The notes under the pieces are model-generated. The model saw only the letters and a program-made list of their open reading frames with translations, ran no database searches and was not told the DNA's origin. Below are positions 13,458 through 24,226 of a stretch of 64,000 nt of DNA, one piece after another. Made by a program: the position numbers and the translations under genes. Every line of letters begins with the position of its first letter. The first letter of the stretch is position 1. Origin of the DNA: Megaustenia siamemsis (taxonomy: Eukaryota; Mollusca; Gastropoda; Stylommatophora; Ariophantidae); NCBI GenBank assembly GCA_032433765.1, contig JAVIAB010000046.1, forward strand, positions 65,604,375 through 65,668,374. Direction: 5' to 3'.

Positions 13458-13578
13458 TTCTCACATTTTCTTCTTGTTTTATCTTATCAATTATGATATT
13501 AATTTTTAAACATTAGACAGATGTCATATCAACATTTTTGGGCACATCATGAGAAGAGGAAAGTTGTATTATTTGGTT

Positions 13579-14963
13579 CTTCTACCTTTCAGCTCCATGT
13601 GGAGCATAGGTCTTCAACAAGCACTTTCAGCTCCCAGTGGAGCATAGGTCTTCAACAAGCACTTTCAGCTCCATGTGGAGCATAGGTCTTCAACAAGCAC
13701 TTTCCAAGTCGTTCTGTTTCTTGCCATTCTTTAAGATCATTCCATGTCTTCCCCATCATCTCTTCTTCTATCTGCCTTCTCCAAGAATTCCTTGGTCTTC
13801 CTCTTTGTCTTTCCCCTGGGGATTCCAATAAAAGGGCCTGTTGTGTAATACTCTCAGTTGGCTTCCGTAGTGTGTGCCCTATCCAGCACCATCATCTTTG
13901 CTGTATCTCTTATCCACTGGTGTTTGACTGGTACATTTCCATAATTCTATGTTAGTGATTTTGTTCTGCCATTTCAATCCTTTTATTCTGCATAAGCATC
14001 CAATAGTGAAAGTCTGTATCTTCATGATTGTCAATTTTGTTGTTCTCCGTGTTTCACAGCCATATAATAGGACTGACTTAACATTGCAGTTGAGCATTTA
14101 TTAACCTAATTTCTTTGGATTTCCAAATGTTTCCCAGTGCAATGAAAGCTCCTCTTGCTTTTGATATCCTTATTTTGGTATCATTTTCTGTTCCACCCTC
14201 TTATCTATATTACTGCCCAGATATATGTAAGATTGTACGTCTAGTAGAGGTATTTCTCCTAATTTTATTTGGTTATTGCCAACTGCATTAATTCTCATAA
14301 TGTGGTCTTATCTCTATTAATCTTTAGTCCTAGCTGTTGTGATCTCTCATCTAATATACTCATTTTATCTTGCATCTGTTGATGGCTGTGTGATAGGAGA
14401 GCTATGTCATCAGCAAAGTCTAAATCATCAAGTTGTTTGGTCAGTGACCACTGGATCCCATTTCTGTTGTTTCAAGTTATTTTCATAATCCAATCTATGG
14501 CCAGAAGAAAGAGAAATGGGGACAGGAGCATCCTTGCCTTACTCCTGTTCTTATTTCAAATGCTTCTGTAAGCTGTCCTTCATGCACCACACTACATTTT
14601 GTTCCTTCATACATTGTTTTTATCAGGTTAATAAACTTTATGGGAATTCCGTAATGACTTAGCAACTTCCAAGGCATTCTTCTGTCTAAACTATCAAATG
14701 CCTTTTCATAATCTATGAATCCAATATAAAGTGGGGATTTAGTTCTAAACTTTGTTCAACTATTATACGTAGAGTAGTTATTTGATCAGCACATGATCTG
14801 TTCTTCCTAAAACCTGCTTGTTCATCTCTCAAGTGTTTCTCTATAGCCTCTTTTAATCTCTTCAGAATGATTCTGCCTACTATTTTCCTGGCACTGATAG
14901 TAGCATAATTCCCCTATAATTTGTGCACTCCTGTAAACTTCCTTTCTTTGGTAGTTTGATCAT
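13579..14963 (-). mobile_element. Nested, 5'-truncated LINE (reverse transcriptase, degraded)
   Basis: On the minus strand, from 14963 leftward, translation in shifting frames gives reverse transcriptase landmarks in order. These are NYRGIMLLSVPGKI, DEQAGFRKNRSCADQI, FIDYEKAFDSLDRRM, FEIRTGVRQGC, the catalytic FADD motif, LYGCETRRTTK, IELW, and the RQRGRPRNSWRRQIEEE tail. Several 1-base shifts and stops make it non-functional. The 3' tail holds a 38-bp unit (AGCTCCATGTGGAGCATAGG on the plus strand) three times at about 13590-13705. Flanks 13568-13578 and 14964-14974 match at 9 of 11 bases, as expected of an aged target site duplication. Confidence 0.85.
13590..13705 (-). repeat. 38-bp 3'-terminal repeats of the nested LINE
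   Basis: Three copies of a 38-bp unit holding the inverted repeat CTCCATGTGGAG lie at the 3' end of the antisense LINE. Short tandem 3' tails are common in several LINE clades. Confidence 0.75.
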
Positions 14964-15290
14964 AATACTTGGTTACAACTGGCAAAATACAAGGAAAGAG
15001 AGATCGTGGACGACAAAGAGAGAAAATACTAGATAGCTTGGTGTCATGGCATGGCAAACAGTTAACGACAGAAATGATATGATGTACTGTAGATAGAAGA
15101 TTGTGGAAGGACATGATCGCCTAAGCCAGCCAGTATGGCACATGATGATGTCATATCTGGTATAATTTATTTGCAATCTGTGGTGTGATGATGATGCTAC
15201 ACCCTAGCATTGTTTGGATAGATTTGATAATTATCTGCTGTGTGTGAGACATGATGTGTGTGAGACATGCTGTGATTGATGTTGAAGTGT

Positions 15291-15395
15291 CAGACTAACT
15301 TAGACAGCAACAGGTTTGTCTGTGTCTTACTAACTTAGACAGCAGCAGGTTTGTCTGTGTCTTACTAACTTAGACAGCAGCAGGTTTGTCTGTGT
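15291..15395. repeat. 36-bp direct repeat, 3 units
   Basis: AACTTAGACAGCAGCAGGTT recurs three times, separated by GTCTGTGTCTTACT. Confidence 0.9.
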
Positions 15396-15800
15396 CAGGT
15401 GTGTTAAAGTCTGTCTCACCGCAGCAATGCCTGACAGTATTTATGAGCTGCTCAACTGTTGCAGTGGCAGCTGTTAGCAACATTCTCATGAGATGGGATG
15501 GCTGGACCAGTGTGCTCAGTTTAGTTATTCAACATAAAATGCTGCGCCAAACAAGCAAGATAACCAGGGGCCACCTCATGCAATCAAATATTGCCCGATG
15601 ATCAACTTTGCTTCTGTGACTCCTCTAGTCCTCACCTCAACCTATCATATAATTTTTTTTTTTTAGTTTAAGCATTGTTATGTGTGTGTGTGGGGGGGGG
15701 GGTGTTGTGCTGTCAACTTGTGCACCTGTTACTCTTTGTATACACCCCCCCCCATACTAATTGCATTAGTGGCCTGTGAATAATTAGAGACCCATGATGA
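15396..15800. other. Unique stretch with homopolymer runs
   Basis: Contains a T run (about 15649-15664), a G run (about 15690-15701) and a C run (about 15746-15754). No gene seen. Confidence 0.5.
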
Positions 15801-15814
15801 TTGGGAGGTGTGAG

Positions 15815-16340
15815 AAGCTAACACACACATGACCTCACTGGCTAACACACACATGACCTCACTGGCTAACACACACACACATGACCTCACTGGCTAACAC
15901 ACACACACATGACCTCACTGGCTAACACACACACACATGACCTCAGTGGCTAACACACACACACATGACCTCAGTGGCTAACACACACACACATGACCTC
16001 ACTGGCTAACACACACACACACACACATGACCTCACTGGCTAACACACACACACATGACCTCACTGGCTAACACACACACATGACCTCACTGGCTAACAC
16101 ACACACACATGACCTCACTGGCTAACACACACACATGACCTCACTGGCTAACACACACACACACATGACCTCACTGGCTAACACACACACATGACCTCAC
16201 TGGCTAACATACACACACATGACCTCAGTGGCTAATACACACACACATGACTCACTGGCTAATACACACACACATGACCTCACTGGCTAATACAAACACA
16301 CATGACCTCACTGGCTAACACACACACACACATGACCTCA
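15815..16340. repeat. 26-32-bp tandem repeat containing CA tracts, about 20 units
   Basis: CATGACCTCACTGGCTAACA is followed by (CA)n of variable length. Unit length varies with the CA count. Confidence 0.95.
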
Positions 16341-16344
16341 TCTA

Positions 16345-17372
16345 GAACTAGTCTCTTACATGACCCAGCTCACACTGAGATATTATAACTAGTCTCTTAC
16401 ATGACACAACCGTACTGAGATATTAGAACTAGTCTCTTACATGACACAACCCTTATTGAGATATTAGAACTAGTCTATTACATGACACAACCCTTATTGA
16501 GATATTAGAACTAGTCTCTTACATGACACAACCCGTAGTGAGATATTAGAACTAGTCTCTTACATGACACAAACCACACTGAGATATTACAACTAGTCTC
16601 TTACATGACCCAGCTCACACTGAGATATTAGAACTAGTCTCTTACATGACACAACCCGTACTGAGATATTAGAACTAGTTTCTTACATGACACAACCCTT
16701 ATTGAGATATTAGAACTAGTCTCTTTCATGACACAACCCTTATTGAGATATTAGAAACTAGTTCTCTTACATGACACAACCCTTATTGAGATATTAGAAC
16801 TAGTCTCTTTCATGACACAACCCGTACTGAGATATTAGAACTAGTCTCTTTCATGACACAACCCGTACTGAGATATTAGAACTAGTCTCTTACATGACAC
16901 AACCCTTATTGAGATATTAGAACTAGTCTCTTACATGACACAACCCGTACTGAGATATTAGAACTAGTCTCTTCATGACACAACCCGTACTGAGATATTA
17001 GAACTAGTCTCTTACATGACACAACCCGTACTGAGATATTAGAACTAGTCTCTTACATGAAACAACCCGTACTGAGATATTAGAACTAGTCTCTTTCATG
17101 ACACAACCCGTACTGAGATATTAGAACTAGTCTCTTACATGACACAAACCGTACTGAGATATTACAACTAGTCTCTTACATGACCCAGCTCACACTGAGA
17201 TATTAGAACTAGTCTCTTACATGACCCAGCTCACACTGAGATATTACAACTAGTCTCTTACATGACCCAGCTCACACTGAGATATTAAACTAGTCTCTTA
17301 CATGACCCAGCTCACACTGAGATATTAGAACTAGTCTCTTACATGACCCAGCTCACACTGAGATATTAGAAC
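16345..17372. repeat. 41-bp tandem repeat, about 25 units
   Basis: TGAGATATTAGAACTAGTCT and CTTACATGACACAACCC recur every 41 bp. A CCCAGCTCACAC variant caps both ends of the array. Confidence 0.96.
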
Positions 17373-17560
17373 TAGGCTGAGATCACAGCTCAGAAATACA
17401 TTGTGTATCTGTATTAAACCACTAGAAATTCGTGCTGTTTTGTCCTATAACTGCTTGTCTACAGCGCAAGTATTCAGCCCTACCCTATCCGGGAGATATT
17501 TGTCTTAAAAGGAAAATACAGATACACATAATGTATTCCCAAGTTGTGATCGTAGCCCTA
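17373..17560. mobile_element. 188-bp MITE-like element with about 40-bp terminal inverted repeats
   Basis: The left arm, TAGGCTGAGATCACAGCTCA at 17373-17392 and on to about 17415, matches the reverse complement of the right arm (about 17513-17560, which reads TAGGGCTACGATCACAAC from its outer end). The arms share GATCACA and AATACATTRTGTRTATCTG-like blocks. The centre (about 100 bp) is unique and non-coding. It sits at the right end of the 41-bp array. A clear target duplication beyond TA was not found, so the superfamily is unassigned. Confidence 0.65.
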
Positions 17561-17624
17561 TGCTATAGTGATGAGAACACCTGCGTGAAAGACACTTCCA
17601 TGATAGCTAATTTTTTAAGTTAAA

Positions 17625-17800
17625 TGAGTTGGCAATGTTCCCTAGCGTTTGGTTTCTCGTGGCAAGGCGCTGTGCCACTGAGTACGGGTTCGATCCTGCT
17701 TTGGTCCATAAATTGTTCTTTGTTTTTTTCCTGTTGATTAATTGCCATTTTTCTGAGTGCTGTACCTCTTCCTCTGAATTGACTCGCCCTATGCCTTAGT
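17625..17800 (+). mobile_element. SINE-like element with a tRNA-derived head
   Basis: A B-box-like GGTTCGATCC (17687-17696) lies after a tRNA-like anticodon-arm sequence (GTGGCAAGGCGCTGTGCCAC). A weak A-box-like TGGCAATGTTCC lies about 55 bp upstream. The sequence could not fold as an intact tRNA by eye, and the tail is unrelated, so a tRNA-derived SINE fits best. Confidence 0.45.
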
Positions 17801-19146
17801 TGTCTTAGTTCAGCATCCATAGCTTCTTAGTTCAGCACCCCATAGTTTCTGTCTTAGTTCAACACCCATAGCTTCTTAGTTCAGCACCCCATAGTTTCTG
17901 TCTTAGTTCAACACCCCATAGTTTCTGTCTTAGTTCAGCACCCCATAGTTTCTGTCTTAGTTCAGCACCCCATAGTTTCTGTCTTAGTTCAACACCCCAT
18001 AGTTTCTGTCTTAGTTCAGCACCCCATAGTTTCTGTCTTAGTTCAACACCCCATAGTTTCTGTCTTAGTTCAGCACCCCATTGTTTCTGTCTTAGTTCAA
18101 CAACCCCATAGTTTCTGTCTTAGTTCAACACTCCATAGTTTCTGTCTTAGTTCAACACTATAGTTTTTGTCTTAGTTCAACACTTCATAGTTTCTGTCTT
18201 AGTTCAACACCCCATAGTTTCTGTCTTAGTTCAACATCCATAGCTTCTTAGTTCAGCACCCCATAGTTTCTGTCTTAGTTCAGCATCCATAGCTTCTTAG
18301 TTCAACATCCATAGCTTCTTAGTTCAGCATCCATAGTTTCTGTCTTAGTTCAGCACCCCATAGTTTCTGTCTTAGTTCAACATCCATAGCTTCTTAGTTC
18401 AGCATCCATAGTTTCTGTCTTAGTTCAGCACCCCATAGTTTCTGTCTTAGTTCAACATCCATAGCTTCTTAGTTCAGCACCCCATAGTTTCTGTCTTAGT
18501 TCAACATCCATAGCTTCTTAGTTCAGCACCCCATAGCTTCTGTCTTAGTCAACATCCATAGCTTCTGTCTTAGTTCAGCACCCCATAGTTTCTGTCTTAG
18601 TTCAGCACCCCATAGTTTCTGTCTTAGTTCAACATCCATAGCTTCTGTCTTAGTTCAGCATCCCATAGTTTCTGTCTTAGTTCAGCACCCCATAGTTTCT
18701 GTCTTAGTTCAACATCCATAGCTTCTGTCTTAGTTCAACACCCATAGTTTCTGTCTTAGTTCAACACTCCATAGTTTCTGTCTTCGTTCAACACCCCATA
18801 GTTTCTGTCTCAGTTCAACACTCCATAGTTTCTGTCTCAGTTCAACACCCCATAGTGTCTTAGTTCAACGCCCCATAGTTCCTGCCTTAGTTCAATACCC
18901 CATAGTTCCTGCCTTAGTTCAATACCCCATAGTTCCTGCCTTAGTTCAATACCCCATAGTTTCTATCTTAGTTCAACACCCCATAGTTTCTGTCTTAGTT
19001 CAGCACCCCATAGTTTCTGTCTTAGTTCAGCACCCCATTGTTTCTGTCTTAGTTCAACAACCCCATAGTTTCTGTCTTAGTTCTTCATAGTTTCTGTCTT
19101 AGTTCAACACCCCATAGTTTCTGTCTTAGTTCAACACCCCATAGTT
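17801..19146. repeat. 27-bp tandem repeat, left segment, about 50 units
   Basis: TTAGTTCAACACCCCATAGT then TTCTGTC is the 27-bp unit. A shorter variant (CATCCATAGCTTC) is interspersed. Confidence 0.96.
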
Positions 19147-20034
19147 GAATGTTAGTGGATCTGTTGCCTCGTTTAATAGTATAAGCCCATTGTCATCCTG
19201 CCAATTTTCAAGCTCTTCACCTCTCTTGTCCATATGTTCATAGCCCCAGCTCTGTGAATGGCTGTTAAAGTCTCCACATACAATTATTCTTTCTTTTAAT
19301 GTAATTGTGTCTAGTGCTAGTGGGCGGTCACTCGGACAGTAGTAGTAAGTAGATGGAAGTCTGTATTTCCTGTCCTGAGGTGCAGTATTTGATATTCCGC
19401 CCCATCCATATACACTTCAATCTGACATGCATTAATGTTGTTCCTTACAAGAGTCAGTATTCCGCCCTTTTGTCTGTTTTTCCTGTCAGATCGGTAGCAC
19501 TGATATCCCCTAATCTTCAAGGCTATGTCGTTGTTTAGATGGGTTTCCTGCAAACAGCATATGCTTATTTGTTCTTCATGCAGGATATTTTCTAATTCTA
19601 TCTTTTTACTGTACCCATCTCTTTTGCTGTTGATGCCTTCAGCATTCCAGTGCATTATTTTGAGTGGTCTTATTTTGGATTGGCCAGTAGCTCTATTCTC
19701 TCGCCCCCTACTCCACAGAGCGGTTGAGAAGGACATCCAGTAATAGAGGTTGGGTCCTTACGAGGCTGAGGGCCCGGCGCTGCACCTGCCTGAGTGTCAA
19801 CCACAGGGCGAGTGACATCTCGATTTGCGGTTATAGACATATTTCCATTTGCGTTGAGTGCGTGGCATCCTGATTGTTGTGCGCCTTTGGCTGGTTGCCT
19901 CCGACTTCAGCACTTGAACTTGCTAGAGCAGACTGTGGTCTTGCTTGGTGTAGGAAGGCCTGGCCAGTCTTGGTTTTCAGTCCCTGGTGACTGTTAAGCC
20001 TCATCCCCACGACAAGGAGCTGGCCGTGATGAGG
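19147..20034 (-). mobile_element. LINE endonuclease-domain fragment, antisense, 3'-truncated
   Basis: On the minus strand an open frame (19736 to 19317) encodes an apurinic-type endonuclease domain of a non-LTR retrotransposon. It shows KIMHWNAEGINSK, CCLQETHLN, GYQCYRSDR and KGGILTLVRNN. After a 1-base shift near 19365 the next frame gives IIVCGDFNSHSQSWGYEHMD, the conserved GDFNSHS block, and LILLNEATDPL. The stretch 19740-20034 is upstream leader or ORF1-type sequence. Reverse transcriptase is absent, because the element stops inside or just after the endonuclease. Both flanks carry ACCCCATAGTT (19136-19146 and 20035-20045), so an 11-bp target duplication is visible. Confidence 0.85.
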
Positions 20035-20225
20035 ACCCCATAGTTTCTGTCTTAGTTCAACACCCCATGGTTTCTGTCTTAGTTCAACACCCCATAGTTT
20101 CTGTCTTAGTTCAGCACCCCATGGCTTCTGTCTTAGTTCAATATCCCATAGTTCTTGCCTTTGTTCAACATCCCATAGTTCTTGCCTTTGTTCAACACCC
20201 CATAGTTACTTCTTTAGTTCTACCC
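20035..20225. repeat. 27-bp tandem repeat, right segment
   Basis: The array resumes after the LINE insertion for about 7 units, with TTCTTGCCTTTG variants, then ends. Confidence 0.92.
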
Positions 20226-20488
20226 TCTCTGGCCAGACATCGATGGTTCCTTGTGGGCTGGACACAGATGGAGGATTAGCTCTGGCTCCTGGTTATCATT
20301 TCCACGTGATCATTCGTTTGTGTGGCTCACATTTTTGAGGTGCTTTAGGAGTCCACAGTGTCCGGAAGTCTGCGGGAATCTCTGTAGATGATGTCATCCT
20401 AGTTGCTGATGTCCAACCTTCTTTCCCACTTCCAGTAGAATGTGTTGCTTTTGGTCAGCAACACTCTGAGGTGTGTAGCAATCCTGGG
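20226..20488. other. Unique stretch, candidate 3' UTR of the minus-strand host gene
   Basis: Non-repetitive. It lies directly downstream (minus strand) of the TAG at 20489-20491 that would end the putative host gene if the mariner-type element were absent. No polyadenylation signal was identified with confidence. Confidence 0.3.
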
Positions 20489-20511
20489 CTACTCCGATGA
20501 CAAAGCATATC

Positions 20512-22625
20512 TATAGCTTGTTTCATAACTCGTGCCCAACTTTTAAAATCGATAGCTTTTTAACCGCTTGTTGTAAGTGTTCAAAATTTGCATGTAAAGT
20601 TATAATGATTAGAACCCAACAGGGAATTAATTTCATTAAAAAAAACATTTGGTTATTATTGTTGCTTATTTGATTTATATAAATTTATAACGACCCATTG
20701 ATGTAGTCAAAACTTAATGTTTACAGTATTTTAAGTTAAAAATAGCGAGTAAAAATCCATACACGGTAAAATTGACGTGTTTGCACGCTTTTACCGTGGT
20801 TTTCTGACACAATTAGACACTTGTAAAAAACACGAGAAATTGTGTGTTTCATTTCCGTTCATTCATAGGTGGAGACGTGGAACGATAACATTTATCATGA
20901 GTCTTAAAATGAAATCCTGCAGTTTACAAAACATCGCAATAAAAATGTATGACTATTTTTGCAAAGAGGCTAAACGAGGAAGATTATTTCATTCTTTAGA
21001 AAACCCTGAGAATAGGACAAGACACATTTTGGATTTATCTAAACGGCCATTTAATCGCTGGATTCAAGCACGTGACCGTCAATGTTAAAAATATACAAAA
21101 TCACAAGGAAGAGCAAAAATGTTGGATAATTTCGACAGTGAACTTATTAGAAGTGAAATTCGCAAAATGTTGGGTTTGAATGAAACTGTTACAATAAGAA
21201 AATTAAAAGTATCGCTGAAAGAGAACAACAGTATTGAAATATCAAAGTCTACATTATGGAGGAATGTGAGAGCTGCAGGCTTTACATTCAGAAAGTATTC
21301 CAATGGACGAAACATCATCTGTGAGAAGCCACATATAGTAGTCATGAGAAGCAAGTACTTACGTGAAGTAAAAGAGGTGCGCAAGCAAGGTTATGATATT
21401 GTGTACTTGGATGAAACATGGATCAATGCTCACCGCACTAACCAAAGGGAATGGCAGTCATCAGATGGAAAGATTAAGAGATTAATACCTAGCAGCAAAG
21501 GACAGCGCTTGATAATTGCTCATGCAGGTAGTCGACAACATGGACTAATACAGAATGCAGAGCTCATTTTTCTTTCAAAATCCATAGACAATCGAGATTA
21601 TCACTCTGAGATGAATGGTCACATATTTAGACATTGGATTGAAAATTCTGTTCTCCCATCACTAGATCGACCATCTTGCCTAATAATGGACAATGCAGCG
21701 TACCACAAACATTGTTGCACTTGAAGATAAAGTCCCGACGTCATCCAGTACAAAGATGCTATTAAGATATGGCTCACAAAGGAGCACATACAATTTAATA
21801 ACATGTGCTTAAAACCTGAATTACTATCTCTAGTAAAGCAAAAACAAAGGACAAAGATTTTTCAAATAGATAAGGTTATCCAAGAGCACGGTCATATAAG
21901 TTTGAGGCTGCCGCCTTACCATGCTCATTTAAATCCAATAGAACTAATCTGGGCAAAATTAAAAGGACAAGTGGCAGATGAAAATACAACATTCAAAATA
22001 TGCGATGTAAAGACTCTTGCTAATCTCGCTTTATTAAATATAGACAAAGATTATTGGGCTAAATGTGAAGACCACGTCTTAAAACAGGAAGAGGAATATT
22101 GGAAAAATGATGGGTTGTGGAATGTTCAACCCCAAACAGTTATTAATCTTTTAGACTCGTCTGATTCAGAATGAAAGTATATAGCCCCCACAATTTGGTC
22201 CCTATATTACCTTAAATTAGTTCAACAAACGGTCCTTTTCAGGACCACACAACTATGAAAATTGGACATACAGGTATACCTTGATATTATCGTCCGTCCT
22301 CGAACTGAGAAGACAATAATTCTCCTGGTGTTTTGTCTTATTAGGTTATTTCCCCATTACGGCCACGCCTTTACCTAGTGAAAATTAATCATAGACCAGC
22401 AACTACGGTAATTTCTATTATTTAGGGGTTCACAATTTACAATTTTGACAAACATCAAAGAAATTCGCCGCTTTAAGAAAACTGCAGCTGCAAGATATTT
22501 GTTAAATATACATTTAAAGGGTCTTTTGCATTCTAATAACATTTGGAAAATTTCAACAGTTTTTAACAAATGGTTACTGAGTAATAGCGTTTTGAAGTTG
22601 GGCACGTGATTTGAAACGAGCTATA
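20512..22625 (+). mobile_element. IS630-Tc1-mariner superfamily transposon (Sailor/DD82E-like), complete with TIRs and TA duplication
   Basis: The ends are inverted repeats of about 75 bp. The left end begins TAGCTTGTTTCATAACTCGT (20514 on). The right end read inward begins TAGCTCGTTTCAAATCACGT (22623 backward). Both then share GCCCAACTT and, further in, a GTTNNAANNTTTTGAAA-like block. A TA lies just outside each end (20512-20513 and 22624-22625), the target duplication of this superfamily. The interior codes for one DDE transposase that is broken. It interrupts what looks like the last coding exon of a minus-strand host gene. Confidence 0.85.
20897..22174 (+). pseudogene. DDE transposase, IS630-Tc1-mariner type, broken
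   Basis: One frame (starting at the ATG at 20897) covers about 425 codons to the TAA at 22172-22174. The N-terminus is a helix-turn-helix-like region. The catalytic triad is visible: D172 in YLDETW, D265 in LIMDNAAYH, and E349 in LPPYHAHLNPIELIWAKLKG. About 83 residues separate the second D and the E, far more than the 34-39 of classic Tc1/mariner. This fits the long-spacer group I recall as Sailor/DD82E. Two lesions are present. An in-frame TAA lies at 21086-21088. A short out-of-frame stretch follows from about 21711 to 21748: the conserved reading (IVALEDKVPTSS) is in the next frame, and the original frame resumes at YKDAIKIW. The two shifts cancel. The copy is probably inactive unless the assembly is wrong. 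Confidence 0.85.
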
Positions 22626-22626
22626 G

Positions 22627-22708
22627 TGAGGTCATTAAGCAAGAAATCCAGTGCTTCTATTATAGACACATAGACCACGGCATTCAGACATGACATCATG
22701 TCGCACCT
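22627..22708 (-). CDS. Putative last coding exon of an unidentified host gene (disrupted)
   Basis: After an acceptor-like CTGTCAG (AG complement at 22709-22710), the minus strand reads RCDMMSCLNAVVYVSIIEAL then DFLLNDLT in phase 0, up to the edge of the mariner-type element. If the element and one TA are removed, the frame continues over the left flank as RYALSSE and stops at TAG (20489-20491). With the element present, it instead runs about 15 codons into the inverted repeat. The residue pattern looks like real coding sequence (hydrophobic and helical), but I do not recognise the family. The acceptor has a poor pyrimidine tract. Confidence 0.35.
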
Positions 22709-22867
22709 CTGACAGGTCACCCAGTGAAATGGTCCCCGCCTCTCGCTCGACACATTCCTCCTCACGTGGGATGGATCGTTCTACCGTCGGAATTCTTGTA
22801 GAGCCGAACTTGTGAATGTTTGAATTGTTGACTACCATAGACAGTGCGCAAATATTGGGAATGCTTG
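22709..22867. other. Unique stretch, probably intronic
   Basis: Lies between the candidate last exon and the 23-bp array. Open frames run through it on the minus strand but none is recognised. Confidence 0.3.
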
Positions 22868-23290
22868 TAGCGACTCATTACGCCTATCTATTGCCCATAA
22901 TTACGTCTATCTATTGCCCTAATTACATCCATCTATTGCTAGTAATTACATCTGTCTATTGCCCATAATTACGTCTATCTATTGTTCCTAATTACATCTA
23001 TCTATTGCCCATAATTACGTCTATCTATTGCCCCTAATTACATCCATCTATTGCCAGTAATTACATCTGTCTATTTCCCATAATTACGTCTATCTATTGC
23101 CCCTAATTACATTTATCTATTGCCCATAATTACGTCTATCTATTGCCCCTAATTACATCCATCTATTGCCAGTAATTACATCTGTCTATTGCCCATAATT
23201 ACATCCATCTATTGCCCCTAATTGCATCTATCTATTGCCCCTAATTGCATCTATCTAATTGCCCTTAATTACATCTATCTATTGCATCTA
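22868..23290. repeat. 23-bp tandem repeat, left segment, about 18 units
   Basis: TCTATTGCCCCTAATTACAT plus CTA is the unit. CATAATTACG and CCAGTAATTACA variants alternate. Confidence 0.95.
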
Positions 23291-23292
23291 AC

Positions 23293-23538
23293 TAAATCAT
23301 CCCTGAATGACTTCTCCATCTGTGAAAATAACTGGGAACATCTGGCAAGTGATCGCACATCATCGACAGCCTGGATAAGGAATGGCATAACGTCATTTGG
23401 GGCTGTGCTATAACAAAACATAGAAGAGAAAAGACTCATGAAAAATGATAGAAAACCCTGTGGATCAGTGGGCCTGACTTGTTCAATTTGTGGTCGTGTG
23501 TGTTTGTCAAACATTGTTAGAATCAGCCACGAGAGAAG
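23293..23538 (-). CDS. Putative 82-codon exon of the same host gene
   Basis: The exon is preceded on the minus strand by a T-rich tract ending GTGGAACAG. It then stays open for exactly 82 codons, beginning LLSWLILTMFDKHTRPQIEQ and including PQGFLSFFMSLFSSMFCYS, NDVMPFLIQAVDDVRSLARC and ending FSQMEKSFRDDL at a weak donor (TTA then GTTAGA). Phase is 0 at both ends, so it joins the 22708 exon in frame. The other two frames stop early. It is flanked on both sides by the same 23-bp array, as expected if the array lies in the introns. Hydrophobic and helical content is high. Family not recognised. Confidence 0.45.
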
Positions 23539-23604
23539 CTGTTCCACAAAAACAAAACATAAAATACACAATTAACTTTCACTAAACCGTCTGAGAAGAC
23601 GAAA

Positions 23605-24220
23605 AGGGCCATATATTGCCCTAATTACATCTATCTATTGCCTCTAACTACGTCTATCTATTGTCCCTAATTACATTATCTATTGCCTCTAACTACGCCG
23701 ATCTATTGCCCCTAATTACATCTATCTATTGCCTCTAACTACGCCTATCTATTGCCCCTAATTACATCTATCTATTGTCTCTAACTACGCCTATCTATTG
23801 TCCCTAATTACATCTATCTATTGCCTCTAACTACGCCGATCTATTGTCCCTAATTACATCTATCTATTGTCCCTAATTACATCTATCTATTGCCTCTAAC
23901 TACGCCGATCTATTGCCTCTAATTACATCTATCTATTGTCCCTAATTACATCTATCTATTGCCTCTAACTACGCGATCTATTGTCCCTAATTACATCTAT
24001 CTATTGTCTCTAACTACGCCTATCTATTGCCCCTAATTACATCTATCTATTGTCTCTAACTACGCCTATCTATTGTCCCTAATTACATCTATCTATTGTC
24101 TCTAACTACGCATATCTATTTTCCCTAATTGCATCTATCTATTGTCTCTAACTACGCCTATCTATTGCCCCTAATTACATCTATCTATTTCCCCTAATTA
24201 CATCTATCTTTTGCCCCTAA
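23605..24220. repeat. 23-bp tandem repeat, right segment, about 27 units
   Basis: Same family as 22868-23290, but here GCCTCTAACTACGCC variants alternate with the CCCTAATTACATC type, giving a 46-bp super-period. Confidence 0.95.
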
Positions 24221-24226
24221 TTACAC

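Larger units (their letters stand above)
13512..15145 (+). mobile_element. LINE ORF2 C-terminal fragment, split by a nested LINE
   Basis: The left part (about 13512-13578) encodes NIFGHIMRRGKLYYLV. The right part (14975-15145) continues in the same frame with TTGKIQGKRDRGRQREKIL, then SWHG and LWKDMIA. Both are the usual tail of a LINE ORF2 of the FGHIMRR/GKRGRGRQR type. An antisense LINE fills 13579-14963. In-frame stops in the right part show that the copy is dead. The left edge abuts the 36-bp array, so this is a short 5'-truncated remnant. Confidence 0.8.

Noticed and set aside
17687..17696. Functional tRNA gene
   Set aside because: Only the B box and one arm are convincing; no acceptor-stem pairing could be built.
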